A stretch of DNA of 64,000 bases from Sphagnum compactum (GCA_965153455.1 OZ234493.1:26092213-26156212), one strand, 5' to 3'; numbered from the stretch's first letter, positions 19,692-32,167 are shown. Program-made: numbers and translations. The notes: a model not told the origin generated them from the letters alone.

Positions 19692-22056
19692 ATGGCTGTA
19701 GTTATGGCGGGTGCTAGTTTCTGTTTGCCATTGCCAGTACGAGCCTCAGGAGCTTTGTTTCTTGCCTCGTCGCCAACTGTTGCTGTTTCTTTTGGTGCTT
19801 TTACTTCTTGTCCGCAAATGTCACATGACATTTACGTTTCTCTTCAAAGCTTTTGTAAACCGTGCATGAATTAGGTTTGCATTGTGTTATTTCTTTTTGG
19901 TTTCTGCTGCTCTTTAGTACCATCTGGAATGCTTGGGAGGTTGTTGAGCGGGCTCAGTTTCAGTTTTATCGCTTGTTTTAGGAAAGGCTTTTCCCTTCTT
20001 GGAGTCTTTAGTTTTAAGACAAGGTTTTGAGATATGAAAGGATTTGCGGCTTGTCAACAGGCTTTAGCAGAGTTGGATTGAGTTCTCGACGTGCTGATGC
20101 AAGAAGATCCGGCCAGCAACGCAGTTTATCAATTCATGCACGGGTGCAAGAAGTGGACTTGAGTAAGGTTGACTACTCAAGTCTTTCCTCGTCACTATGT
20201 CATAGTGACAATACAGTTGAATTTGTATAAACCCTTGCCAGAGTCACCTCCCCCGGAATCTAGCACTAGTGTTGTAGTCCTAGCAGGGGGAGGTGACTCT
20301 TGCTCTTCAATTTGGCAATAGCAGTTTTCAAGAGAGTCTATTTTTTCGGTCTCCCTCCTGAATTGTCAAGCACTCAGAGAAAATTCCTAGTGCATTTGAA
20401 GGGCACCTTAAGGCTTATATCTCTGAGCATCCCTCCTAGAAAAGAGGAGATATCTTCTGCTGACTCCTTGAGAATGGGAGGGAAATTACACCTAATTGTA
20501 GGCATAAGATCCATTCCACCTTTAAGGAGTAGGTCTAAGAACTAAGAACCCTCCCCCTCCTATGCCACATGATCTACATATGTTTTTCATGAAAATTGTT
20601 AGCGTCATTCCTTATGATGGGTAAAGCCCATGGGTGCAGGACATTCCTCAAATGTGGGGCTGAACTCAACCACCACTTCATCCTTGGCTCCTTATTTTGG
20701 GAATGCCCCCACCCTGGGGCTTTACCCTGCAAGAGTCTTTGGATTATGAAAATATTCTTGTTCCATTTTATCTCAGTTTTCTTAATCATGAAATTCTTGA
20801 GGGGGGATGATGAGCAGGTTGTTCCCCAGGCAGACAGAGTATTGGTACGCCTTGAAGAGTTGCCCAATGTAAGGAGTATTGGCAGTAGTTTTGTTTGTTT
20901 ATTGTTTTACACTGTCTCTTGTTTGATGTTGCATCATCATTCAAGCATTTTTCTGGTTTTGAGTTTTGGTCAATCATTTTCTTAGCTCATAAGAAAAACA
21001 CCTCTGAGACAAGCCAGATGTGCTTTCCATCTATCATTCAAATTTCTTTGCAGAAAAGTGCTGGTGGAGTGTTGCTACCAAAGTCAGTTACCAAATTTGA
21101 GAATTATCTTGTTGGAGAGGTATGTGAACGTTATCATCCTACTTTGACAGTTGTAGTCTCAATAAGGTGTGTGAATGAACCTTATCTGGATGCACTACAT
21201 CATGAAGCATTCTCATGTCAAAGACCTGTGTGTGTGTGTGCAATTTTTGCCATGTGAGTTTGCTAAAAAATGTTGATGGGAAACTCCAAGAAGGTACCTT
21301 GACAGTTGTGGTCTCAATATTGACGCAGGTCATATCCATTGGGAAGGAGGCCACATCCATAGAGAAGGGACAAAAGGTATTTGAGTCTCCACTTGGACAC
21401 TTGCTACAACTTGTGGAGTTTTGGAACTAAGTTATTCTGGCACAGTGCTGTTAGTCCTACTTAAAGAGGTGTTTGTTCAAAGGCATTATTATTCATGGAA
21501 TGACCTTCTGGGTGGGCATTCTGTTTTGTGAAATGCCCCCATGCTGGGCAGGCCTGTATTGCCTGGCGTGGTGGGAAATTTTGTTTTGTAATTTCTGACC
21601 TCTGCCTGTATCGGCTCACCTTGATCATTATGCCAGGCAATGCCCTGCTGCCAGGGTGTTATCCTACACATGATGCAAGAGCAGTGCTACAGCTCTTGAA
21701 CTCTATACACTGGAATGTTTTCTATCTTTTAATTCAATTTGACCTCTCTGCAAATGCTCACCTTAGTAACCTTCTGTTGTTCCATGTCACTTCAACTTTG
21801 CAGGTCCTCTTCTCAGATATCAATGCTTATGAGGTATGGCAGGAGTGGACATGACATGGATTCTGTGCTTGACTTATTTTCCACATGAGCAAAGCTGCAT
21901 TTTGTCTATTCTGCACTAGTGTTGGCACCTAGGTACTGTTATTTCTAAGACAAAGTCTTACCCACATCTTTGTTTTATCCATGGCAGGTAAATTTGGGAA
22001 CACCTGAAAAGCTGTGTTTCTGCTGCATCAGTGACTTGCTTGCCATTGTCGAGTAA
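19692..22056 (+). CDS. CPN10: Chloroplast-type 10 kDa co-chaperonin (CPN10, GroES family)
   Basis: This is a GroES-family lid protein that would cap the plastid Cpn60 folding chamber. The mature domain is clear in five exons: up to 20868, 21054-21119, 21329-21376, 21804-21833 and 21988-22056 (stop TAA 22054-22056). All are in phase 0, giving about 91 residues. It begins DEQVVPQADRVLVRLEELPN, then the mobile loop KSAGGVLLPKS, VISIGKEATSIEKGQK, VLFSDINAYE and VNLGTPEKLCFCCISDLLA. This matches single-domain plant chloroplast CPN10 rather than the double-domain CPN20. A plausible transit peptide is split over 19692-19794 (MAVVMAGASFCLPLPV...) and 20061 to 20143 or 20162 (GLSSRRADARR...), rich in Ser, Ala and Arg. 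The start of the first mature-domain exon (20777 or 20802) and its junction with the transit-peptide exon are unresolved. Confidence 0.88.
20619..20727. repeat. Small foldback (MITE-like) element in a CPN10 intron
   Basis: The element starts 'gggtaaagccc' and ends 'ggggctttaccc', a terminal inverted repeat of about 11-12 bp around a roughly 85-bp core. Related foldbacks with GTAAAGCCC/GTAAGGCCC-type ends are at 60917-61017 and 63335-63418. Confidence 0.6.
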
Positions 22057-23621
22057 CTTCACCACCAATTTTTGCTAGTTAGCAGCAAAAAATTGACAAA
22101 AGGAAAACTTACTTGTGTGTCTTTGAGCAGGAATTTCATCTTGCTTCCTCCACTTTTAGGACCCTTGAACTCATAACAAGAGATGAAACTATCTCTGTTC
22201 AGAAATTGCTGGATACTTATTCTTGTATGTTGAACATTCATCACTTGCACTTTTGCTCAAGCAGTTGTCTACTAACCTGACATAAAATCTCACAGTTTTC
22301 AGTTGATTGCAGTAACCCTTTGACATGTTTCTGAGTTACAAATAAGGTACAGGTTTTTAGGTATTACTGGTTCAAGTACATGTTTTTATGGCTAATTTTA
22401 CACTTCTGCCAAGTTGTATTTGTTCAAGGAAAGTAAAATAATATGCTTCAATAGACTGCATTCCTGAACAAGGAAGCTTTCCAATAGAAGAGTAAACAAG
22501 AGGACTATTTATCTACCTAGCAAGGATAGTGTAAAGCAGAAAGTCCAAAGCATCTAAACAAGTTGTCAGGAACAATAGACTTCATGAGTAAGTGATGAAG
22601 CAATAGTGAACTTTCCTAGCAGAAATATGCTCATGAACTTCTTGCAATCATGTTGTACGTAAGATGAAACATTCTTTATCACACCACCAAAGCTCAATTT
22701 TAACATAGACAACAGATGCGAAAGCAGGTATTGTAATATAAGCATAAAAAAAAATCTGCATGCTGTGTGGCCAGCACCTGCACTCAGCAGGAAGAATTTA
22801 TCAAAACCACCAAGGATGTAGGATATATCACCCTTTTGAGTAAACAAGCAGGATAAGAATGTGATCCTATCAATGAATTAATTGTTTTTCTCTTATTGTG
22901 AGATACTACTAAACATGGTCTGTCAGATTGTCATTTACAACAGCACCATATTATTGTGCTGTGCAACTCTGTACCACTCGTTGCCTGCAACAAAGACAAT
23001 GTAAACAAATGTAAGATCTATGGATCTAAACTTAAAATCAGTCAATTTCAAGTCTGGGGTCACAAGTCTGAAATTGAAAAAGTGCATCTCAAATGAGAGG
23101 GAACATACCATGAAACCTCTGTTGTGTCCTGTGCAGGATTAGGCCTGCCATTTCTACTATGAAATCACCCACCACCACCTTGGAACACACAGAGGCAATG
23201 CATCCCATATTGTGTGTCCAAATCCTTGTCTTTACTAGTGCAGAGCCCTCATGTTAACATCCCCGCATATCACCAGAAGAACAATTTCAGCTTCACACTT
23301 GGTCAGTCCTCCATGTTTTAATATTCTGGGAAAGACAATTGACAACGTGGCCGTTTCTCACCATCATCATACATGGTCTACTGCAGGTTCTAAGAATTGG
23401 TTTGGAGTTATAATTAGGGTTAGTCCTGTGTCAGTAATCCTAAACCCTGACTTGGGCTGCTTTCTGTAATTAGCATCTCAGATCCATATCTGAAATACTT
23501 TGCTAACTGAGATGGAATTGGCATCCAAAAATTAGCCTGGCATGGCTACATCCATACTGTTCACCACTCTGCAAGGTGAGATGAGTAGTGGCACATGGGA
23601 TGAGTAAGGGCACTCCCTACT
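22057..23621. other. Intergenic between convergent CPN10 and EXO84
   Basis: This stretch holds the 3' flanks of two genes that point toward each other. No additional gene is recognised. ORFs of 60-93 codons here show no family features. Confidence 0.5.
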
Positions 23622-26600
23622 TTACTCTGAGTGCATTGATGAAAGGGAGATGGCAGATATTGAGGCAGTAGGGCTGCCTGTGTTGTACACAGCTGTCCCA
23701 CCCTGGGACCAGCCTTCCAATAGTCTGTGGAGATCCTCCTGAGCAGTTGTCAAAAACCAATCATCATCTGGCAGTGTGCTGCAGAACACAGTACACCACT
23801 CTGTCTCAGATCCCTTCACTTCACATAGGTATACATTTCTGGGCTTAAGCCTCAATTGAAGCGTCACTGTGCCAAACATTAAGAATTCAGGCTTTGATTC
23901 ACAAATGAAGAAAATGTGGCCAATGGTGCTGAAGCTTTATGGTTGAGTTAGAGAAACCTGGAAGGATCAGCTCCAGTGGCAGCAAAAGCACTGCAAGCAC
24001 GTTCTATGACACATCCAATTAACTGATGTGTAATCCTTGACAGGAATTTTCCGTATAAAGAAACCTGTTTCAAGAAGTGCATGTCCAACACAAACTGCAC
24101 CACCATATTGGTGATGCATTCGTATGGTTCTGGTTTAGCAGTTAAAATGCGAAATTGCAAGGAACTAAGGTACAAACAACAAAGACTAACATTTTGCAAA
24201 ATTCAGGTGTTGGAGCTCTTGGCAAAAAGGAATGCTGGAGGCCTACTTGTTGGAGGCCAATCGCACCAAGGCTTCTTGGACCCTGTTCAATGGCCTCCCA
24301 GAACTCTTGGTCATCTGACAGCCAAATGACAAAGGCCTCTGTGAGCCGCATCAGAAACAGCTGTGCCACTCTGTCCCTACCAACAAGCATCTCCATTGCT
24401 GTCTGTTGCATGGAGGTCAGCTTCATGAACAATGACTGCAATGGCAAATCTTGTATTAGGGACACACGCCTTTGCAGACTACTAAAACAAAAAAAGAGAT
24501 GACATCTGGCATAAGGTAAGGAGAAAAACCAGAAGGTGCCTAATAGAGTAACCAGACCTGAAACATTGGAGAAGGCATGGGATCTTCATGCCAGGTGGGA
24601 GAATCATTGTCAAGATTGAGGTATGTTGTGGGGCTCAGCTTACTGTCACCTTCAGCATCATCAGCAAAGAAAAAATGGAGAACCAGTTGTCTGCAGAGGT
24701 GATCTTTAAGTCTATCAACAGCCCTCTGCAATTGCCGTTTCCAATCCTTGAGCTCTGGTGTGAGACCTGTTGTTGTCAGTGACTGGCCTTGCTTGAGCCC
24801 ATGGTGACCAAGTGCTTGCATATCTCCTGCAACTGCTTGGAGGCCACTTGGCACCAGTTTTGAGGCCGCACGAGGCAAGAGCTCGTCAGCTAATGCTGCA
24901 GCATTCCCAATAAGTGCCAGCTGCTGTGCCTCTGTTACAGCAAGTCGAACCTACACCAAATCAGAACATACCATTAATTTTGCCACTCCACTTGTGGTCT
25001 GGCCTGTCAATAGAAATAAAAAAGGCCACAAAAAAATCCAGTTTTATTATTGGTCTTTCAACCTACATAATAACTTCTCCCACAACAAACACAAATAATC
25101 TGAGTTGAACCAGATGGTCCAGCTTTACCCCTCAAGCTTTCCTTGCTGACTATTCCTCTGAGTCCATCAGCTGTCATTGTACACTGATATACCAGAGTCA
25201 CATAGAGATATCTTCATAAGTATCAAGACCTTCTCCAAGCATCTGATTTGAGTAAACCTACATAGAATTAAGAGATGATTTAATAACCAGTTTATAGATA
25301 TCTCAGATACAATATCACATTGGTGAACAGGAAAAAGAAGCGGAAAAAAGTAAAAGAGAGATGCCATCCTAGAAAACCAAAAAAAAATGAGAATTGGTTT
25401 GAACTGTGATGGTCACATGAATGTTCAGTGACCTTCAACAACATGTATGGTAGCAGTGACCAGCTTTCACAACATCCCCACTGACTTCATCAGCTCCTAG
25501 AAGTGGGTGGAGGTCAATGTGGTATGTTAACATATATCCAAAGATGCTGTCACAAGACTGGAAGTAACAAAGAAACTCAGCCACAATGCTGGCTAGCTCA
25601 AAATAACATAAAAGAGAGGGAGATGGCAAAAGAGATTAGGAAGAAAAAGGAACATCAAACAAGGAGAAAAAAAACAGGGAAAGAGGAAAAGGAGAAAGAA
25701 TGTAGAGAACTTTGACAGCAGGATCTTTTGAGAAAGATGCGGGCTTTGAAAGCTCCCTAGTCAGGAATAAGAAGCTCTTGAAATCATCACTTCGAAGATT
25801 CCAAAGGCAGAAACACCAGAAAGAAATCTTTCTTTGTAACACAAAAAAAATTCTTATTCTGCTATTAGAAAGTTTGAAGAGTAACTTTTTCTCTTCAGAA
25901 GACTAATTAAGCTTGCCATTTGAGTACAAAACCATGAAAACATATAAAACCATCTATGAAATTCTCCAAATTGGCATATTGGAATCTACTGAGGCATCCC
26001 AATTATGGAATTCCAGCATATTCTGGCTGAGAACACCTTGTCAAGGATGTCAATGTGTAAAACTTTTTTCATTTTGGGATAATGCCAAATCCAAGTTATT
26101 GCAAGAAAAGTCATCAGAAGTAGAATTAAGCTCACAGAATGCTTTAGGGTACATGCCATTGCCAATAGAGAGTCTCTGTGTTGATACATGTAGAATTCCA
26201 GTCATTACCAAGCAGCCATTTCAAAAACATGCAAATGCAAAAGACATTAACAACATCATATGTTTTGCTGGTTGTCTCAATTTGTCTTTCTACCTTCCTC
26301 CTAGCTGAGTTCTCTGTGCCAGGCTCCTCATCCTCATCAAGGTTGGGTACCGCCTTTATGAGTAGACTCACATATTGGTCAAAAAGTGTGGATAGCCCAT
26401 CCAAAGTCATGCCTCCTAGCTGCATGCTAATAAGGGATCCCACATCCTCCAAGAAATCCTGGAACATGCAAAACCCAACAAGGACTTGATGTAAATAGGT
26501 GAAGAATACAAGAATGGTAAGTTGAGGTGAAGCTATGCAAATGGAAGCTGAAGAAGAGTCACATACACACCTGTACCAAAAAGTTGAAACGGTGCGCACT

Positions 26601-29600
26601 GCTAGACAGTCTCAGATTGGATGTCACTATGCTCATCCCGAGTCTAGATTGCATTCCAGTGCCATGCTGCAGTGACGTAGGGTTATCCAACACCCAATCA
26701 TCAGCAGCTGCCAATGCAGCTACACTTCCTTCAATCTTTGTCAAGTTTGCCTGCAATGCTTGCTCCACACTAGGCCTCATGAGCTTAGAGAGGGTTGGGC
26801 ATAGTGAAAGACCTTGCTTTTCCAGCAATACACAATGAGCAAATGCAACTCTCACACATTCAGCTGCTGCTCTCAAGCCCCCAGCCACTGCAGCTGAGGA
26901 AAGCACATGACGATTCAATAGTGCAGAATAATGCTGTGTGATGCTGTGTGCCCAAAGAACAAGTTCTGATGCATATGCAGTCTCCTCACCAAACACTACC
27001 ACTGAGTCTCTTGAAGCCTGCAAGAAATTGAAGTCTCACACCAAGTTTATACTATTCTTCAAGATGGCAGTAGACACCAAAAATCACCCAAGATTAAGAT
27101 TTCACACAATCAACAATGAGTCATCCATCAACCATACATGCTACATCCCTGTTTGCATCACTAGACTTCAAATTCTGTGCCCCTGACAAACAACATTATC
27201 TTACCTGGGCAATTGTTGAGAAGACCAACTGTGAGAGTGCAGCTGTGTACACTCCCCCATTTGAGAATTCACTGGGCCGGAGCTCCTTTGTGCTCCTTTG
27301 GAGGCGGTCATAGTGAGAATGCAACAAGAGTGTGTGAGCACGCAACCCATCACCAAGCCTGTCTAGAGCAGCTATGGCAGATCGGAGCTCTGATCCTCTG
27401 AGTGTAGGATGCTGAACTGCTTCGGCCAGGTCCTCCACAAGTCTGGCTCTCCGTTCTGACAATGCTTCTTGGAGCTCTGAAATTGCAACCTGGGTTAATC
27501 CTGCATCCGTGTCACTTCTGTTATGTCCTTCAGCCACTAACTGCTCTCCTTCCTCCAAGACAGCAAGCATTTCTTCCACTTTCCTCTCAGCCAGTAGAAC
27601 ATCAAGGATATCTGGGATCTTCTCTGCACGAATCTCTAGATCTGTGGGCTTTTGGCCATCTTTTGAATAGTAATCTGTGTCTAAAGAGGCACCTGCTGGC
27701 CCAGAGGATATGGAGGCTCCACTCTCTGCCAGTATGTGGATTAGAGTGGCTTGGGATGAAAGCAGGTTGCGCATGGTTTGAATTTCTCCTTCCAACTCTG
27801 AGATTTGCTGTGACGTGCTGCTCTCACAAAACAGCCATGGATAAAATGAAGTTCTTACCAACTGGAAACCCTTGACATTGTAAACCAAGGAGCCCTCATA
27901 TCTTCAGCTGTCAGTAATGGTTGCATCTGCTATGCGCAGGTACCCTCAGTCACCATTTCTGTATGCATGTATGAGATTGTAAAGGATACACCACAAAAAT
28001 TCTTTGAATGCAACTGTTTTGTAAATTCCAGCAGAACCAAATTCAACATGACCAGAATGAGTGCTGTCACAACCATATGAGTGCCAATCACAAACTATCA
28101 CACCATCACCTTTACTATGAATAGCAGTGACTAGCTGCTATGACTTCTCACTGACTTCATTAGTTACTGGACTTGGCTGTAGAAAAGCCGTGTAATAAAA
28201 AAATCAGCACTTGTGAGATTGCAGTGACACACAACAATTGAACTTATATAGTAACAATGCAGTGGTGGCGTAAGAGACTTAAGAGACTGGCACTGTGAGC
28301 CCAAACTCAGCATTGATCATAGTTACATACTGCTATTTCCTGTTGGTCAAATCAGTCCAGTTTTGTTGTAGGTTCTGTATTCTCTCTTCTTAAGTGATGA
28401 TGGGTTTCCTCTATTTTCATGTTTGCTGATTGGCTGATGTTATGTTCTCAGATCTAGAATGTCTATAACCTAGTCATTGGGTCATCTCTCAATTCACTGA
28501 AATCCTGAAGTAAGGAGAGAAACCCTCAATACTTATGAAGATCTACAAGTTTTTGTCTGCGTGAATAATTCAGCAGGTGTTTTCTTTTTCTTCGAAACAT
28601 AAAATTAGATACAAAAGAAAACTGTTGCTATAGCATGCAAGAAGAAAAAAAGGAATAAAAGAAAAAGAAGAAGCATATCTTGAAACAAAACTATTGAGCT
28701 CTAAATACAAAATCAAAAACCTTAATTCTCATGCACAGCTACTTACGATATGCAATGTTGTCACTAGTGTAGTGAGCTGCTTAGATTTTCTCAGAGCTGC
28801 TTAGATTCATTGTATGCAACTACAGCTTATCAACTAAAGGTTGTGCACATTGTCCAAGTTGCCATGATGATGATGTGAAAATCCTAGCTTGAGAGTGAAA
28901 GGGATTGATGGATAGTAGCAGAATAAGAAAGAAAGAGGAAGCATCAAACCTAATGAAAGCATCGTAGTTTGCATATATGGCTTTCCGCATCTCCTCAGCA
29001 GATGCTTTCTTCAAGTCTGTGAGCTCGTCACAAAGCTTCCGAATCCCCTGCATATTGCAGCAGAAGATCAATGCTTTTAGCATTTAGGGTTTGCTGGCAT
29101 TCAAGCACAAGTTGGTTCAGACTCTCGTTTTCGTTGGCGTTCAAATCAAAGATAAGATCGATGAAGTTGCAGAGAAATCTCCACAACAACAATTAAAGGT
29201 AACACGACAATGAGTGCAGTCATAACCTCATGAGAGTCGCTCACAAAGTGACAGACCATCACCTTCATCACGAACGGCAGTGACGAGCTGCCATGGCGTT
29301 TAAATCAAAGCCGTGAATGCTGGTACCTAAGGCTCTTCGTTGCAAAGGATTGATCAGACCTACGACACACAAAAAAGAAAGTACTAATTAGAGTTTCCAG
29401 AAAGGGAAAGGAAAGGATGTATGGAACCTTCTCAGTCATGGACTGGAACTTCGCATCCACAAATCCTTTGGCATCGAAATTCGCGGTCTCGAAAGCAATT
29501 ATCTCTTCGTTTGAATCCTCATAGCCATTCCTCCCATTCATGTGCGCTACAGCTACTTCTGGAGATTCAACGCTCCATGTTGAACGCACCGATGACTTCA

Positions 29601-29616
29601 CTGCGGACACAGACAT
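23622..29616 (-). CDS. EXO84B: Exocyst complex subunit EXO84 (EXO84B-like)
   Basis: EXO84 is one of eight exocyst subunits that tether secretory vesicles to the plasma membrane. Nine exons read from the minus strand: 29616-29428, 29047-28950, 27817-27205, 27017-26571, 26458-26294, 24950-24558, 24435-24247, 24094-23958 and 23778-23622. Every border is GT-AG and phases match throughout, giving 795 aa ending at TAA; plant EXO84 proteins are of similar length. ATG 29614-29616 begins MSVSAVKSSVRST. The N-terminal coiled Vps51/EXO84 region carries IRKLCDELTDLKKASAEEMR and ISELEGEIQTMRNLLSSQA. The middle carries SAAVAGGLRAAAECVRVAFA, ADDWVLDNPT and SSAHRFNFLVQDFLEDVGSL. The C-terminal part carries ADELLPRAASKLV, DWKRQLQRAVDRLKDHLCRQ and DQEFWEAIEQGPRSLGAIGL. 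The final exon has PDDDWF. Exon 2 ends in a split codon that gives FIS where relatives have FIR. The gene is convergent with CPN10, and its 5' side faces a telo-box repeat array. Confidence 0.96.
25405..25640. repeat. Dispersed repeat in EXO84 intron 5
   Basis: This contains 'ctgacttcatcagctcctag', 'gctgtcacaagactgga' and 'aaactcagccacaatgctgg', which recur at about 62610-62790 inside an intron of the CRAL-TRIO gene. Its first part resembles the repeats at 28045-28175 and 29205-29300 in the same EXO84 gene. Confidence 0.6.
28045..28175. repeat. Dispersed repeat in EXO84 intron 2
   Basis: The segment 'gagtgctgtcacaacc ... ccatcacctttactatgaat ... gcagtgactagctgctatga' parallels a second copy in intron 1 at 29205-29300 ('gagtgcagtcataacc ... 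ccatcaccttcatcacgaac ... gcagtgacgagctgccatgg'). The motif continues into 'cactgacttcattag', as at 25.48 kb. Confidence 0.65.
29205..29300. repeat. Dispersed repeat in EXO84 intron 1
   Basis: This is the same family as 28045-28175, in the same orientation, about 1.1 kb away in the neighbouring intron. It is CpG-richer ('cacgaacggcagtgacgagc'), so it looks less decayed. Confidence 0.65.
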
Positions 29617-30100
29617 CCTGCAAGAAAAAAACACAAACTTCCTCTATCTCTCTATCGATAGCTCTGCGTGCGTGTCTGTCTGCGTTTGTATCTCTCTCTC
29701 TCTCTTACTGTTCGGGGTGTGTGTGTATGTCTATCTCTCTCTCTCTCTCTTTCGATCTGCAAACCTACTTCTCCCAGCTTCAATTCACACCGATCCATCA
29801 AAAATCCCTGCCATTCTTCAAATCGCCGAGCTCCTCACTCCCCTCCCTTCCATCTCTGCAAATCCTTCCGAGCACGACGCAACGCTCTTCAGCTCCGAGT
29901 CAAGAACCTCCTTCCTCCACAGAAACAAACGTCGAGAACCAAAACCCTAATTCTGATCAGGTCGATTATAATAGAGAACCAAAACCCTAATGCTGATCAG
30001 GTCGATTATAAGCGAGAACCAAAACCCTAATGTTGATCAGGTCGATTATAAATAGAACGAAAACCCTAATGTTGATCCGGTCGATTCTAGCTTATAATCG
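29617..30100 (-). promoter_or_regulatory. EXO84 5' region: CT-rich leader and telo-box tandem array
   Basis: Directly upstream of the EXO84 ATG lies a CT/GT microsatellite tract (about 29686-29757), a common form of plant 5' UTR. Further up, about 29935-30095 contains four tandem units of about 39 bp. Each has 'aaaaccctaat', followed by 'gttgatcaggtcgattataa'. AAACCCTAA is the telo-box, a known plant promoter element of translation-apparatus and cell-cycle genes. A role here is inferred from position only. Confidence 0.6.
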
Positions 30101-30218
30101 ACTATAATTTTGCTCCGTATAAGCAGGCCCTATTGCCATAATAACTAAACATTCCAGTGAATTTTCCGGTTATTCAGGAAACACCCGGTTACCTTGGCGA
30201 GCGTCAGTCTGAAATGCC

Positions 30219-30559
30219 TGGGGGATGAAGAAAATCCAGCATATGCCGTTTTGGCTCAGGAAAATGGTTTTGGCTCTGTATAATTGTGCATGTTGCTGTG
30301 GCTGGTAAATGGTATGGTGCAATAGCTCTGTGCACCTGCAGAAAAGAGTGTAACAAATATGATCTAACTGTTGCTCAGTGTTTCTGATTGGCCCATCATA
30401 ATGATTGGTCCAGATGGTTTGCTACTAGTAGTCAGTCCCCCACTGATCTGCTGTCCGAGTTTCAGTTTTACGGGTGGTGTTGCAAAAGAGTAGATAACTA
30501 AACTTGGATGTGAAAAATATTTTCAAAGGGTTATAACTGAGCACCGCTGGAGATGCTCT
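30219..30559 (+). mobile_element. MITE copy, 5'-truncated, inverted relative to the neighbouring copy
   Basis: The sequence aligns over about 340 bp with the reverse complement of 30760-31119. Shared words are 'gaagagtgtaacaaatatga', 'aaacttggatgtgaaaaata' and the terminus 'tgagcaccgctggagatgct' plus 'ctaa'. The 5' terminal repeat present in the other copy is missing here. Confidence 0.7.
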
Positions 30560-30759
30560 AAATGTTCATCATTGACCTTTATCTGAACTGATAATTTTGC
30601 AAAGCCTTTCTACCCTTGCACAGTTTGGAAATTCTCAAAGCTTCTTTACATTTAGCCAGCTGATTTGTTTTTTGAAATTTTGAACTTTACCCTTTTTTCA
30701 TGTCCCAAAGCTTAAAGTAGGCTTAGCCTGAACAACATATTGATATTATTGTGTAGTGT

Positions 30760-31119
30760 TTTAGCATCTCCAGCTGCGCTCAGTTGCAAAAATATTTTTC
30801 ACATCCAAGTTTAGGTATTTACTTTTTTGCAATCCCACCCAAAAAACTGAAGCTGGGACAGCAAATAGATGGAAGGACTACTAATAGCGAACCACTCCTG
30901 GACCAATTATTACGATGGGTGAATCAGAAAACACTCAGTAGTAGTCAGATCATATTTATTACACTCTTCTCTCCGTGCACCTTGTACCAGCCACCGCACA
31001 GTGTGCAATTATGCTGAGCCAAAACCCGTTTACTGAGCCAAACCGGCATATATTTTGACTTTGCTTCATCCAATTTTATCCTACAGGATCACATACTGAG
31101 CACCATTGGAGATGCTCTA
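30760..31119 (-). mobile_element. MITE-like element with terminal inverted repeats
   Basis: This 360-bp element starts 'ttagcatctccagctgcgct' and ends 'agcaccattggagatgctct' plus 'aa', an imperfect terminal inverted repeat of about 22 bp. It has no coding capacity. The flanking TTA/TAA is compatible with, but does not prove, a Harbinger-type target site. A second, truncated copy lies inverted at 30219-30559, so the pair can form a large hairpin. Confidence 0.7.
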
Positions 31120-32167
31120 ACAGCTTACATGAGCATATTTCTCAGCCCAAATCAATTTTACTATAATAGTTCATCCAAAATATACTACAAAGGCCATTTT
31201 TTTCACTGCTGCTGGTGGTATAGCAAGTTCAACCAAGTGTTTCTTTTTTATACGAAATTTTGGTTTCATAAAGTAAATTCAACCATTAAAGGCCAAATTT
31301 TGCCAATTTTTTTGTCAAAATTCAATTTCTTTGCCAAATTTTTGATGACACAAAATTCAAAAAAAAAAAAAAAAGAAGAAAAAAACCAAACCAAACCAAC
31401 AACCTCCAAAATAAGAAGTGTTGCATGAAGTTCCCAAGAGATAAATTCACAGTTCATAGAAACCCCTGGTGAACATCCTTCAAAATGTGGTGAAAACTAA
31501 GTTGTTCCAAAGTCTCTCCTTTTAAGGCAGATCCAACAGATGGGTGGGATCTTGAAAACCAGCTTTGCTTACATCTAAATGGTCAGAATTTATTCCACAT
31601 GATAAAATCTCATCTTTTTTGTTCAAGCCAAAAAACATCTAAAGTAGTAGCATCTTCTCAATGTAAATATGATTTGCTTCTCAACACAAGCAAAGATAAT
31701 CTCAATAAAAGTCAAAGTCTTGAAAGCTGTGTAAAAGTTTCATGTTACAAAGAATGGAAATTGGCTTTTAGCAAGTATCAAAAATGCTACTGCAAGACTT
31801 GAGCGTACTTGTACATCAGAAATTCCTCGTGTTGTAATTGTACTGATTGCATTCCTGGTTTAGTGTGCTACTTTTAGTCATGTTGTTCGGCAATTGCAAC
31901 CCAATCTGAATACAAACAATCTATTCTGTGCTTTTCAGGTTTGCATCTTTGCAAGTTTCATCCTAAGACTCTTACAAATGGGACCAAGATCCCTGCAATG
32001 CATCAGAACCAAATGCAGAAAAACAACACCGCAGAAGGCAGAGAATTGCACTGTGAGTCAGCTCGTATGCTTTGCCAAATTCATACCCAACCAGAAACAT
32101 CAGCTGTAGTTTTCCTACCTCACCATGTACAAGAATGCGGAGATGCATAATTTCCCACTTTTGGACA
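31120..32167. other. Intergenic 3' flank of the Crooked neck gene
   Basis: No gene is recognised. A run of about 16 A followed by purines lies near 31357-31385. 'cctggtgaacatccttcaaa' near 31465 resembles 'cctggtgaacaatcctcaaa' near 63447, suggesting another dispersed repeat. Confidence 0.45.

Noticed and set aside
20596-20985. A 129-codon ORF overlapping the CPN10 intron
   Set aside because: Only its part ending at 20868 is a real exon. The rest translates a foldback repeat and intron sequence.
24436-24502. Longer exon 7 of EXO84 beginning upstream near 24478
   Set aside because: The phase does not match exon 6. Starting at 24435 after TGCAG keeps phase 0 and gives the conserved LFMKLTSM directly after PMFQ.
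29421-30030. Long overlapping + strand ORFs rich in Ser, Leu and Pro
   Set aside because: They are translations of the CT microsatellite and the antisense of EXO84 exon 1, with no family features.
29935-30095. CRISPR-like array
   Set aside because: The units are contiguous tandem copies without unique spacers, in a plant nuclear setting.
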